The notes under the pieces were generated by a model, which worked only from the letters and a program-made list of their open reading frames with translations, ran no database searches and was not told where the DNA came from. A stretch of 64,000 nt of DNA from DATLGB01 sp037724045. GTDB lineage: Bacteria; Actinomycetota; Thermoleophilia; Solirubrobacterales; Solirubrobacteraceae. Position 1 is the stretch's first letter, and the number at the start of each line of letters is the position of its first letter. Shown here piece after piece: positions 36,573 through 44,218 of the stretch. The position numbers were made by a program, and so were the translations under genes. The stretch covers positions 25,945 through 89,944 of the forward strand of contig JBBJOW010000008.1 of NCBI GenBank assembly GCA_037724045.1, in the 5' to 3' direction.

Positions 36573-37076
36573 CTAGACCGCGGCGCGCTGCGCTGCGCTC
36601 TTTGCGGTTTGGGCTAGTGCTGGCCCCGTGTACGCACGCACGATGGTCCCCGACTGGCGCGGCGCGATGACGAGCATCAAAAGCTCCATCGCGCGCTGTG
36701 CCTGACCGGCGTGCCCGGCGCGATCACCGAGGACCTGCACGGTCCCCGCGCGATCGATGCGCAGCACGAGGTCGGCGACCACCTCAGCGCAGAAGCGGCC
36801 CGAGCCGCGCCATGCGGAGGGTGGCCGCGCCGGTCCCATCACCACCACGATCTCCTGGCGGCGACGCGACCGCGCGCAAGCCGCGGCCATGCGGGCGGCG
36901 AGCGCGTCGGGATGTTCGCCGGCGGGGGCGTTGTCACAGCGCACGCCGCCCGTGCCCAACAGCGGCAGTGGCGCGTCGATGAGCACGCAGCGCCCCCGGC
37001 GGCGCTCGCTCTCGCCGTAGAGCATCTCGACGAGGGCATCGGTGTCGAGCTGGAGGTGCACCGCCGTAGCCTGCAC
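36573..37076 (-). CDS. Hypothetical protein upstream of hsdM
   Basis: About 167 residues from the GTG at 37076. Hydrophobic beta strands alternate with helices (RCVLIDAPLPLLGTGG, QEIVVVMGPARPPSAWRG, VVADLVLRIDRAGTVQVLGDRAGHAG), the texture of a P-loop or Rossmann-like fold but without a clear Walker motif. It ends 11 bases before hsdM, so it is probably co-transcribed. Not recognised. Confidence 0.5.
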   Translation of the reverse strand: MQATAVHLQLDTDALVEMLYGESERRRGRCVLIDAPLPLLGTGGVRCDNAPAGEHPDALAARMAAACARSRRRQEIVVVMGPARPPSAWRGSGRFCAEVVADLVLRIDRAGTVQVLGDRAGHAGQAQRAMELLMLVIAPRQSGTIVRAYTGPALAQTAKSAAQRAAV

Positions 37077-37139
37077 CCGCGCACGGCGAGCGCGCGCCGA
37101 CCCGCGGCTACCCCACGCTCGCGCTCGTAGGCTGACGCC

Positions 37140-37559
37140 GTGAGCCCTGCTATCAGCCCCTTCCTCGTCTGTGAGCCGCCGCCGCTCCGCTACGCGGACC
37201 TGCCAATGGCCGGCGATCCAGATCTCGAAGGGCAGCTCACCGGGCTTTACGAGGGACCGCCGGCGGAGCACGTCTTCCAGCTCGTCATGGCCCCCGTGGA
37301 GACGTTCCGCAACCAGATCGTGGCGCCGTCCTACTACGTCAACGACGGGCGTCAGGCCGAGGCCGACTTGGTGAACCGACGGGCACAGCGGTTCCGCGAG
37401 GAGGGCCAGGCCGATCGGATCGTCTTTTGCTGGGAGGATGGGTTCCCGCGGGTACTCGACGGGCTACACACGCTCAGCGCGGCGCGTGAGGCGGGGATCA
37501 CAGAGGTCGAAGCGTACGAGCTGCTCGACTGGCGGTGGCGGCGGCTCGGGGGTCCGTGA
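37140..37559 (+). CDS. ParB/Srx-like domain protein
   Basis: A 139-residue protein from the GTG at 37140. The C-terminal part DRIVFCWEDGFPRVLDGLHTLSAAREAGITEVEAYEL follows the ParB N-terminal pattern, in which an LDGxHxLxAAxxxG motif takes the place of the nucleotide-binding GxRR region. Such stand-alone ParB-like domains are common in mobile elements and defence loci, where they hydrolyse CTP/ATP or act as nucleases. Divergent from the hsd operon. The 37560-37784 spacer holds no gene I can support. Confidence 0.55.
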   Translation: MSPAISPFLVCEPPPLRYADLPMAGDPDLEGQLTGLYEGPPAEHVFQLVMAPVETFRNQIVAPSYYVNDGRQAEADLVNRRAQRFREEGQADRIVFCWEDGFPRVLDGLHTLSAAREAGITEVEAYELLDWRWRRLGGP

Positions 37560-37784
37560 GGCGATAGCTGCGCGGCTACGCCCGAGATCGCCGCCGGGCC
37601 GGCCACGCTCGCCGAGCCGCGCACGCGCAAGCCCTCGCCGGGGGCTTGCAGGAGCCGCTGTAGGCGCTCACACCCTGGCAGACGCCGCGCCGGTAGCGCG
37701 ATCGCGCAAGACGCCGGGCGCCCGCCGTCCGTGCCGGCGCGGGAGGACCGGGACGGCAGCCGGTGCATCGCGCACAATGTTGTC

Positions 37785-38708
37785 GTGTTTCAGCCGCGCG
37801 TCGAGACCACGATCAGCGAGATCACCCGCCGGGCGATCCTCGACTACATCTCCGTCGAGCGGGTGGACTGGTCGGGGCGGCTCGACGAGCCCGGGTTTCT
37901 GGCGCGGCTGTGGGACCTTGACGCGCTCCCCTCGACCGACGGCCGTTACAGCGGCGCCGCCCGCGACATCTGGCAGCACCGCATCAACAACTACGACTGG
38001 CCCGACGACTGGGTCTTCACCGACCACCGCTTCAACGTCCTTCGCGGCTCCGACGATCGGTTTCTGCGTTTCCTCGCGGAGATGGTCCACCCGGCGGTCC
38101 GCCCAGACGAGGACGAGGTGCGCCAGCTCGTCGACGAGTTCAACCGCCACCTGCGCCGCGACAACTGGGAGCTGGCCGAGGTCAAGCGGCTCTCCGGGCG
38201 CCCGATCTTCGCGGGTCGGCACCGCGACGCCTTCCACGCCGCGGAGACCGCGGTCGCGGTGGAGAAGTACGAGGACATCCTCGACCCCGACACGCTGCGC
38301 GAACACCTCGACCGCATTAACCGGGACCTGGCCGCCGACCCGCCCGGCGCCATCGCGTCGTCGAAGGAGCTCGTCGAGTCGGTGCTCAAGTCGATCCTCG
38401 ATGAGGCGGAGGTCACGTACAAGCGGGGCGATGACCTGATGACCCTCTACAAGCTCGTTCAGAGGGAGCTAGCTCTCAACGTTGAGGCGGTGGCTGAGAG
38501 CAAGCGAGGCAGCGAGGCAGCGGTCAGAACGTTGCGGGCGCTCGTAACGACGATCCAGTCTCTCGGCGAGCTGCGCAACGAGCTCGGCCTCGGGCACGGT
38601 CGGGCTCAGCGCTCACCAGCGCTGACCCGTCACGCGCGGTTGGCGTTCAACACCGCGGTCGCCGTCACCGAGTTCCTGCTCGAAACCTGGCGCGACCGTC
38701 GGTCCTAG
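37785..38708 (+). CDS. Abortive-infection-type protein (AbiJ-NTD/Abi-C architecture)
   Basis: About 307 residues from the GTG at 37785. The N-terminal half (ISEITRRAILDYI, DWSGRLDEPGFLARLWDL, DIWQHRINNYDWPDDWVF) resembles AbiJ-type N-terminal domains. The C-terminal third (SSKELVESVLKSILDEAEVTY, LGELRNELGLGHGR, ARLAFNTAVAVTEFLLETW) matches the Abi C-terminal (HEPN-like) domain, with RNxxGLGHG as the probable RNase-type motif (R-x4-6-H). This predicts an anti-phage suicide or RNA-cleaving role. It lies between the RM system and the transposase. Family assignment from memory of motifs. Confidence 0.68.
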   Translation: MFQPRVETTISEITRRAILDYISVERVDWSGRLDEPGFLARLWDLDALPSTDGRYSGAARDIWQHRINNYDWPDDWVFTDHRFNVLRGSDDRFLRFLAEMVHPAVRPDEDEVRQLVDEFNRHLRRDNWELAEVKRLSGRPIFAGRHRDAFHAAETAVAVEKYEDILDPDTLREHLDRINRDLAADPPGAIASSKELVESVLKSILDEAEVTYKRGDDLMTLYKLVQRELALNVEAVAESKRGSEAAVRTLRALVTTIQSLGELRNELGLGHGRAQRSPALTRHARLAFNTAVAVTEFLLETWRDRRS

Positions 38709-38866
38709 CCGCGGCGGCGGCCCGCCCGCCGTGCGGAACGCAGCCTTCTGACAACTGAGGTGCGGGTTCGCAGCGATCAGGCGACCCCGCCTGCGCGGGC
38801 GTCTGGGATGGCCTCAGCGGCCCTCAGCGGCTGCAGACGAATGTTCTAGTCGGCCCCTGCGGTCCG

Positions 38867-40693
38867 TTGCTCAGGGGACCTCAAGTTGCATCCGTGAGTT
38901 CGCGTCGGAATACCCCCTCGCCGTCCGTAGCCCCGCTGCAGATCGTTGAGGAGGAGGCCGCCACCTTCGAGATCGACCTCGAACTCGACGAGGAGCTGCT
39001 CGCCTCAGAGTTCCCGAACGTCGATCCTGCGGCGACGCCCGAGACTGGCGCGGGCCTGACGCTCATGGAGGCGTTCGGCGACCGTTCGTATCTGGATCAG
39101 GCGCGGATCGCCCGCCAGGCGATGGACGCGCTCATCCGTGGCGACCGCGACGTCTTCGGCGCGCTCCCCGAGCCCCCGACCGAGGCGGACGTTCCTTACG
39201 CCAACTGCCGTCCTGAGCTGGCCAACAAGAAGACCGGCCACTTTCTCGTCTGGCTCGTCGGCACGCGCGCCTGGCGCGAGGTGGTCACCCCGCGGATGGC
39301 TGAGGTTGACCGGCGGTGGGCCGAGACGAGCAAGAACCGCGGCGCGCGGCGCTACACCTCCGAGCAGCTTGAGTACGTCTTCGCGATGCGCTGGTGCAGC
39401 GGCAAGCTCTCGATGCGCCAGGCGCGCAAGGAGCTCGCCGGCGAGGACGGCTCGATCGCGCGGCAACTGCTCTTTCGTGACCTGCGCCCGCGCTACGGCG
39501 GCACCGTCTGCGACGGCAACGTCGACGGCGTCCCCTGCGAGTCAGGGCTCTCGCGGCACCGCCAGCGCTTCCCCGACAGCGAGCGCGAGCTGATGCTGGC
39601 GGAGTTCCTCGACGCGCTCAACCACGAGCACATGGATGAGTTCCCGGAGATGCGCGAGGAGGTGCTGTTGACCGGGATGGACGGCAAGCTGATGGCGACC
39701 AAGCACCCGGTCCCGATGATGGTGCCGCCCGAGAAGGGTCACGAGGGGCCGAAGAACTGCCTCAACTGGGACGAGATCCTCGTCCCCGACGGCGGCTACA
39801 TCGGCAAGAACAACGCCGCCCAGCACGGGGGCCATCACGGCGCCGGCTTCGCGCACGTGGCGCTCGTCACCGCGACCGGTATCCCGCTGGCGATCGACGT
39901 CGAGCCCTACCACTCCTCCGAGACGCACGCCGGCGTCCGGCTCGTCGAGCACTACGCCCGCACCGTGCGCCCGCACGCCGCGCCCAAGCCCGCCGTCCTC
40001 AGCGCCGACGGCGGATTCAACACCCCACGACTGCGCGCCGCCTGCCGCCGCGCCGGCATGATCGAGAACTGCCATCCGCAGAGCCATGGCGCGACGCTCA
40101 AGCGCGTCGACCGTCTCCTCGAAGCCGGTCGCAAGCTCAAGCCGATCGAGGGCCACGACGGCTGGTACGCCGACGAGCTGCGCGAACCTCACTGCTCCTG
40201 CGGGCCGGCGCCGAAGGTCTCACGCCGCTTCCGCATCAACGCTAACGGCAGCCTGTCGGCGCGCACCATCGGCGAGTGCCCCAAGTGCGGCAGCGCCTGC
40301 CTGACCTCGGGCGACTACCGCGTGGCGACCAACGGCGCCAAGTGGGTCCGGTGCCACCCCAACGACCCGCCAGAGAAGCGCGACTGGCTCCTTGGCCATC
40401 CGCTGACCTACAACGACCGCCTCGCGCGCATCTACGGCTCCGATCGCTTCGGCTGCGTCGAGTCCTACAACTCGTCGCTCGCCAACCGTTTCCAGATCTG
40501 CGCCAAGAAGCCGCGCAGCATCCTCTCGCTCAACCAGGCGCGGATCGAGGCGTACGGCGTCGCCTGCGTGCAGCACGCGATCACGATGCAGTACCGCCGC
40601 ATCATCGCCGCCAAGCGGGCCGGGGCGCCGCCCCCGCCGCACCTGCGGCCGGCGCCCGAGCCGGCAGCGCCCGAGCTAGCGCTCGCCGCCTAG
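38867..40693 (+). CDS. Large DDE-type transposase with zinc-ribbon insertion
   Basis: 608 residues from a TTG (a GTG at 38894 is an alternative, giving 599). A charged N-terminus and an HTH-like part (YTSEQLEYVFAMRWCSGKLSMRQARKELAGEDG) precede an RNase-H-like core: VLLTGMDGKL (Asp272), VLSADGGFNT (Asp381) and RFGCVESYNSSLANRF (Glu532). Between the second Asp and the Glu lies an insertion with CSC (443-445), CPKC (471-474), Cys478 and Cys496, a probable zinc ribbon. I cannot place it in a known IS family. It is the gene nearest the right end, so it is the likely mover of the island. Confidence 0.7.
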   Translation: MLRGPQVASVSSRRNTPSPSVAPLQIVEEEAATFEIDLELDEELLASEFPNVDPAATPETGAGLTLMEAFGDRSYLDQARIARQAMDALIRGDRDVFGALPEPPTEADVPYANCRPELANKKTGHFLVWLVGTRAWREVVTPRMAEVDRRWAETSKNRGARRYTSEQLEYVFAMRWCSGKLSMRQARKELAGEDGSIARQLLFRDLRPRYGGTVCDGNVDGVPCESGLSRHRQRFPDSERELMLAEFLDALNHEHMDEFPEMREEVLLTGMDGKLMATKHPVPMMVPPEKGHEGPKNCLNWDEILVPDGGYIGKNNAAQHGGHHGAGFAHVALVTATGIPLAIDVEPYHSSETHAGVRLVEHYARTVRPHAAPKPAVLSADGGFNTPRLRAACRRAGMIENCHPQSHGATLKRVDRLLEAGRKLKPIEGHDGWYADELREPHCSCGPAPKVSRRFRINANGSLSARTIGECPKCGSACLTSGDYRVATNGAKWVRCHPNDPPEKRDWLLGHPLTYNDRLARIYGSDRFGCVESYNSSLANRFQICAKKPRSILSLNQARIEAYGVACVQHAITMQYRRIIAAKRAGAPPPPHLRPAPEPAAPELALAA

Positions 40694-40728
40694 CCAGCCG
40701 CCAGCCGAGGCCCTCCACCAACACGATC

Positions 40729-40765
40729 ACGAAGCGCCCGCCGGGATGACCCGCGGGCACTTCGT
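40729..40765 (+). terminator. Hairpin after the transposase gene
   Basis: ACGAAGCGCCCG (40729-40740) pairs with CGCGGGCACTTCGT (40752-40765), with one mismatch and a short loop, 35 bases after the transposase stop. The rest of the 299-base stretch 40694-40992 holds only the right-end repeats. Confidence 0.5.
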
Positions 40766-40831
40766 CGTTCCGCGGCCGCTGGCAGGGCCTGCCGCGCCGG
40801 CAACGACCAGCGCGCGTCGCCGGTAACGGCG

Positions 40832-40844
40832 TATCACCGGTATC
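40832..40844. repeat. Right subterminal repeat TATCACCGGTATC
   Basis: Identical 13 bases to 21392-21404 near the left end. Also near both ends: TTTGGCTCTA (21330-21339) and TTCGGCTCTA (40930-40939), in the same order relative to the ends. Confidence 0.55.
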
Positions 40845-40950
40845 ACGGCGCCAAGCCAAGTCTGGAGGCCCCCAAACGGCGGCTGACGGGCGCTCATACG
40901 CGGTCGTCGAGGCCGTTCAGCTCCAACTATTCGGCTCTAGCCCGCGCTTA

Positions 40951-40992
40951 GGAACCTGGGACACCTTTGGCCTCGAACCAGGGACGGAGGCC
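40951..40992 (-). repeat. Right terminal inverted repeat with a second internal copy
   Basis: 40975-40992 is the outer repeat (complement GGCCTCCGTCCCTGGTTC). 40951-40963 is GGAACCTGGGACA, the exact inverse of left-end bases 21305-21317. The right end thus carries two tandem copies, the inner one closer in sequence to the left end. Confidence 0.75.
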
Positions 40993-40998
40993 GGACGA
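40993..40998. repeat. Target site duplication, right copy (GGACGA)
   Basis: Same six bases as 21293-21298, abutting the right terminal repeat. Confidence 0.8.
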
Positions 40999-41347
40999 GC
41001 TCGGGGTAGGAGAACGGTTTTTGGACGTAGTCGTCGGCGCCCTGGGTCAGGCCGCGCACGCGGTCGAGCTCGGACCCGCGACCGGAGAGCACGAGGAAGC
41101 GCTGGTCGGGATCGATGCGCGCGAAGCGGGGGTCGGCGCCGCGCACGGCTGCGATCAGGCCGAGGCCGAGGCCGTCAGGTAGCTCGACGTCGACGATGGC
41201 GACGCCGACGGCGCGCGACTCGAGCATGCGCAGACCGTCGCGGACGGTGCCGGCGACGAGCATGTCGAAGCCGTCCCTCGTCAGCTGATCGGCGAGGAAC
41301 GTCTGCAGGTTCTGGTCGTCTTCGACCAGCAGAAGCGTGTCGGTCAC
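40993..41347 (-). pseudogene. Response regulator, N-terminal receiver half (split by the island)
   Basis: From the GTG at 41347 a receiver domain is read: TLLLVEDDQNLQTFLADQL (acidic pair), VGVAIVDVELPDGLGLGLI (phospho-acceptor Asp in VDVELPDG), FLVLSGRGSELD (Ser) and GADDYVQKPFSYPELV (Lys). At 40993 the frame enters the island and ends 56 bases later with unrelated residues (RPPSLVRGQRCPRFLSAG). The missing alpha-5 end and DNA-binding domain are at 20892-21298. A truncated receiver could still be made from the native promoter, uncoupled from DNA binding. Confidence 0.9.
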
Positions 41348-41482
41348 AATTGTCCTAGTCGCGAACCCCGAGAACCTCTCCGGTGAAATTTTCGTCGCAG
41401 ACGGTGACCCGGGGGAGGAGTCGCGGCTAGGATTCCGACGTCTCGCCCGGGTGGACCTCTTCGGCCCGGGCGTCTTCACGTA

Positions 41483-41947
41483 ATGGACCAACTCCGCCGC
41501 GGAAACTACGACTCAGGCCAGGACTATGTCCTGGAGTACGGCGAGCTGCGCTTCACCTTCAACGAGCGCGATTTCGCCGAGCGCACCGAGCAGGCGGGCG
41601 TGAAGCTCGGCTTCGTCCACGCGCGACTCGACGGCCATGAGCTCGAGGACCTGGTCAACCTGACGGTCAACGGCGAGGTCGCCGATCCCGCCTCGGGCCT
41701 TGGCGAGCACGTCAACGACTGCTGGCCCGAGATCGTCGGGCCTGCCGACCGCTCGCTGGTGCACTGGCTGCGCCGGCTCGTCTTCCGCTCAGCCTGGCTT
41801 GACCAGCGCGTCAAGGAGGGTGAGCTCGACATCGTCTTATGCGACGAGACGCTCACCTTCGGCTACGTCCAGCCGAATCGGGAGGCTGAGCCCATCGAGC
41901 TCAGCCCCGAGCCGAACTGGCAGCGCGTGGCTTACACCCAGCGCTAG
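41483..41947 (+). CDS. Conserved hypothetical protein
   Basis: A 154-residue acidic soluble protein (YVLEYGELRFTFNERDFAERTEQAG; LDGHELEDLVNLTVNGEVADPASG; WLDQRVKEGELDIVLCDETLTFGYVQPN). No domain recognised. Its ATG at 41483 follows a short G/C-rich inverted repeat (CGCCCGGG...CCCGGGCG, 41448-41475) that may be a regulatory site. Divergent from the disrupted response regulator and convergent with the rho-like gene. Confidence 0.65.
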   Translation: MDQLRRGNYDSGQDYVLEYGELRFTFNERDFAERTEQAGVKLGFVHARLDGHELEDLVNLTVNGEVADPASGLGEHVNDCWPEIVGPADRSLVHWLRRLVFRSAWLDQRVKEGELDIVLCDETLTFGYVQPNREAEPIELSPEPNWQRVAYTQR

Positions 41948-41973
41948 ACGCCCGCTGATCACCGGACGTGGAT

Positions 41974-43263
41974 TCAGGCGCTCGCGGCACGCGCCTCGGC
42001 GCGTGCCGCGGCGATCTTGTCCGCGCCCTCGTCGCCGACGAGCAGCTCGGGCCGCATGGACCCGCTGGTCGCGAGGTCGAGGTTCGGGAAGCGCCGCTGG
42101 CCGGTGAGGGCGCCGTCGAGCGCGATCAGCGTCGTCTCCCCGCCGAACGGTGCGGACGCGGCGGCGATGACCGTGAGCGACCCGCCGTCGACGAGGTTGC
42201 GCGCGGCCGCCAGTGCGCGGCGCGCCGCCTGCGGCGGAAGGCCATCCAGCGCGTCGATGACGACGACCGCGTCGCCGCCCCGGGCCGCCACGCGGCGCCC
42301 GAGCTCGACGGCCTGCTCGACGACCTGGGCCTGGGCGTCGGCGGAGGCACCGAGCCAGACGCCGACCACGTCGGCACCCCATTCGCCCGCTTCCTCGGGC
42401 CGGACGCCGGCCAGCGCCACCGTCACCTCGACGCCCTCCTTCGGAAGGGCGCCGACGACGCGGCGCAGCAGGTCGGACTTGCCCGACAGCGGCGGTCCGG
42501 AGACGACGACGCGCGAGCCCTTGCCGAACGGCGTGAGCCACTGGACCGCGTTCACGGTCGCGTCGGCGGAGTCGAGCTCGAGGCGCTCGGTCGGGAAGGC
42601 GGCCTTGAGCTCCTCGAAGCGCGTCCCCTCCTTGCTCGCCACCTCGTCGGCGGGCTTGCCGTTGATCGTGTCGATGCGGATCAGCGACGGGAAGCGCTCC
42701 GAGCGCCGCGGCGGGCGGACGGGGCCGGCGACGCGGTCGCCGGACACGAGCTCACAGCGCTTGACCTGCGCGGCGGAGACGTACACGTCATCGTCGGAGA
42801 TCTCGGGATGGCTGGGACGCACGAAGCCGGAGCCGTTGGGCTGCAACTCGACGACGCCGTCGATGGTCTCGTCGGCGACCTTGTCCGCCGTCGGCTTGTC
42901 GGCGGACGCGGTAGCGGCTGCGCCCCCGCGGCGGCGGCCCCGTCCGCGGCGCGGCTCGGGGTCGCTCTCCTCCTCCTCGTCGGCGCGGTCGGCAGCCTCG
43001 ACGGCGGCGACCGTCTCCTCGTCGCCTTTGCGCGCTCGGGAGCGGCGGCGGCGCGGCTTGGGCGCCTCGGACTCGGCCGCATCCTCGTCGGTGGCGTCGT
43101 CCTTGGCGGGAGCGGCGATCACGCCCTGGCTGGCCAGGATGGCGTCGACCAGGTCGGATTTGCGCAGGCGGCGGAAGCCCTCCACGCCGAGCTGATTGGC
43201 GATCTCGTGGAGATCGGCGAGCGGGCTGCCCTCAAGGGCGTCGCGGTCCAGTACTGAGGTCAC
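41974..43263 (-). CDS. rho: Divergent Rho-like transcription termination factor
   Basis: 429 residues. Rho_N domain (LADLHEIANQLGVEGFRRLRKSDLVDAI), a basic/acidic disordered stretch (50-130), a cold-shock-like RNA-binding domain (DGVVELQPNGSGFVRPSHPEISDDDVYVS) and a RecA-type motor with P-loop GPPLSGKS (256-263), VRPEEAGEW and Walker B VVVIDALDGL (334-343). Compared with canonical Rho it lacks the stretch between Walker B and GGSLTVIA that holds the Q-loop (SGGVD), and it lacks the R-loop block DEVIFEEFKGTGN; SGTRKEELL is SGSMRPELL. It may be a non-canonical or inactive ATPase. GTG 43263 starts within a GTGA overlap with a short upstream ORF. Confidence 0.82.
   Translation of the reverse strand: MTSVLDRDALEGSPLADLHEIANQLGVEGFRRLRKSDLVDAILASQGVIAAPAKDDATDEDAAESEAPKPRRRRSRARKGDEETVAAVEAADRADEEEESDPEPRRGRGRRRGGAAATASADKPTADKVADETIDGVVELQPNGSGFVRPSHPEISDDDVYVSAAQVKRCELVSGDRVAGPVRPPRRSERFPSLIRIDTINGKPADEVASKEGTRFEELKAAFPTERLELDSADATVNAVQWLTPFGKGSRVVVSGPPLSGKSDLLRRVVGALPKEGVEVTVALAGVRPEEAGEWGADVVGVWLGASADAQAQVVEQAVELGRRVAARGGDAVVVIDALDGLPPQAARRALAAARNLVDGGSLTVIAAASAPFGGETTLIALDGALTGQRRFPNLDLATSGSMRPELLVGDEGADKIAAARAEARAASA
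41983..42008 (-). repeat. Perfect 11 bp-stem hairpin in the last codons of the rho-like gene
   Basis: GCGGCACGCGC (41983-41993) and GCGCGTGCCGC (41998-42008) around CTCG. It encodes the ARAEARAAS end of the protein and could act as a terminator or mRNA-stabilising hairpin between convergent genes. Confidence 0.45.
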
Positions 43264-43307
43264 GGTGCAACCCCTTCGGGGATGCTTTCCTGATACTTCG
43301 TGATCAT
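43260..43307 (-). CDS. 15-residue leader ORF upstream of and overlapping the rho-like gene
   Basis: ATG at 43307, 15 codons (MITKYQESIPEGVAP), TGA at 43262-43260 overlapping the rho GTG as GTGA. A strong Shine-Dalgarno, GAGGAGG (43320-43314), lies 6 bases upstream. The rho Shine-Dalgarno (AAGGGG) is inside the leader and within a CCCCGAAGGGG hairpin (43281-43271), so ribosomes reading the leader would open it. E. coli has an unrelated rhoL leader; autoregulation here is inference. Confidence 0.6.
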   Translation of the reverse strand: MITKYQESIPEGVAP

Positions 43308-43378
43308 TCGGGTCCTCCTCTGAGAGGTTCGTGGGCATCCCGTCGCGTTGGACAGCGACGGGGAACTCGGCCCGAACC

Positions 43379-44218
43379 CTACCCGACGGGCTCTCTGCGC
43401 AACGCCTCCGGCACCCGCGCGCCGGCGGCGAGCTCGACGTCGCCGCGCAGCACCGCGCGCACCGCGAGGTAGTCCCTGACCTCCGCGACGTCGTGCACCC
43501 GCAGCAGCGCCGCGCCCGCGTCCACGCCGAAGCCGACCGCCGCCAGCGTGCCCGCCCCTCGCTCCCGCGGGCGCCGCTCGACGATGGCGCCGATGAAGTC
43601 CTTGCGCGACACCGCGAGCAGGACTGGAGGCCCGAGGGCGACCAGCGCGGGCAGGTCGCGCAGGATCGCGACGGTCTGCGCGGGCGTCTTGCCGAAGTCG
43701 GGGCCCGGGTCGAGGATGAGCTGCTCCTCGGCCACGCCGAGCCCAGCCGCGTGCGCCATGCGCTCAACCAGCCATCCGCGGACGTCGTGCACCCGGGCGT
43801 CGTCGAGCGACTGCTGCTTGGGGGCGACGGGCGTGTGCATGAGCACGAGCCTCGCGCCGGTGCGCGCGCACACCCGCCCGAGCTCGTCGTCGGCGAGGCC
43901 GGAGATGTCGTTGACGATGGACGCGCCGGCCGCGACCGCCGCCTCGGCCACCGCGGGCTTGTAGGTGTCGACCGAGACGACGGCGCCGAGCTCACCGACG
44001 ACCCGCTCGATCAGCGCGGCGACGCGGTCGAGCTCCTCCGCGACCGACACCGCCGGCCGGTTGGTCACGTTGGACTCCCCGCCGATGTCGAGCAGGTCCG
44101 CGCCCGCCGCCAGCATCGCCTCCGCGCGCCGCAGCCGGTCCTCGAGCGTGCGCAGCTCGCCGGCGTCCGAGAAGGAGTCGGGCGTCGCGTTGAGGACGCC
44201 CATGATGCGCGGGCTCAA
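43379..44218 (-). CDS. folP: Dihydropteroate synthase
   Basis: A 279-residue TIM-barrel enzyme joining 6-hydroxymethyl-dihydropterin pyrophosphate and p-aminobenzoate in folate synthesis. Motifs: IMGVLNATPDSFSDAG, GADLLDIGGESN (usual GGESTRP is changed to GGESNVTNRP), VVSVDTYKPAVAEAAVAAGASIVNDISG, LILDPGPDFGKT and LLAVSRKDFIGAI. I prefer the TTG at 44218 (TTGA overlap with the upstream stop); ATG 44203 would also work. The GGESNVTNR variant is worth noting, as this loop binds sulfonamides in other enzymes. Confidence 0.9.
   Translation of the reverse strand: MSPRIMGVLNATPDSFSDAGELRTLEDRLRRAEAMLAAGADLLDIGGESNVTNRPAVSVAEELDRVAALIERVVGELGAVVSVDTYKPAVAEAAVAAGASIVNDISGLADDELGRVCARTGARLVLMHTPVAPKQQSLDDARVHDVRGWLVERMAHAAGLGVAEEQLILDPGPDFGKTPAQTVAILRDLPALVALGPPVLLAVSRKDFIGAIVERRPRERGAGTLAAVGFGVDAGAALLRVHDVAEVRDYLAVRAVLRGDVELAAGARVPEALRREPVG

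Larger units (their letters stand above)
21299..40992. mobile_element. 19,694 bp transposon-like defence island
   Basis: The ends are 18 bp imperfect inverted repeats: GGCCTCTGTCCCAGGTTC (21299-21316) against the complement of 40975-40992 (GGCCTCCGTCCCTGGTTC), 16 of 18 identical. A 6 bp duplication flanks them, and the host response-regulator gene is cut at this point and can be rejoined in frame. Shared subterminal sequences (TATCACCGGTATC; TTyGGCTCTA) occur near both ends. Cargo: HTH protein, subtilisin, kinase-TPR pair, hsdMSR, ParB-like and Abi-like genes; a DDE-type transposase gene lies at the right end. Several cargo genes are visibly lower in GC than the flanks. Boundaries are sequence facts; mobility by this transposase is inference. 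Confidence 0.88.

Noticed and set aside
21299..40992. Interpretation as a prophage or tyrosine-integrase island
   Set aside because: No phage structural genes and no integrase; ends are inverted repeats with a target duplication, not tRNA att sites.
42017..43257. Long plus-strand frames opposite the rho-like gene
   Set aside because: Shadow frames rich in Arg/Ser/Thr; the minus strand has clear Rho motifs and a coupled start.
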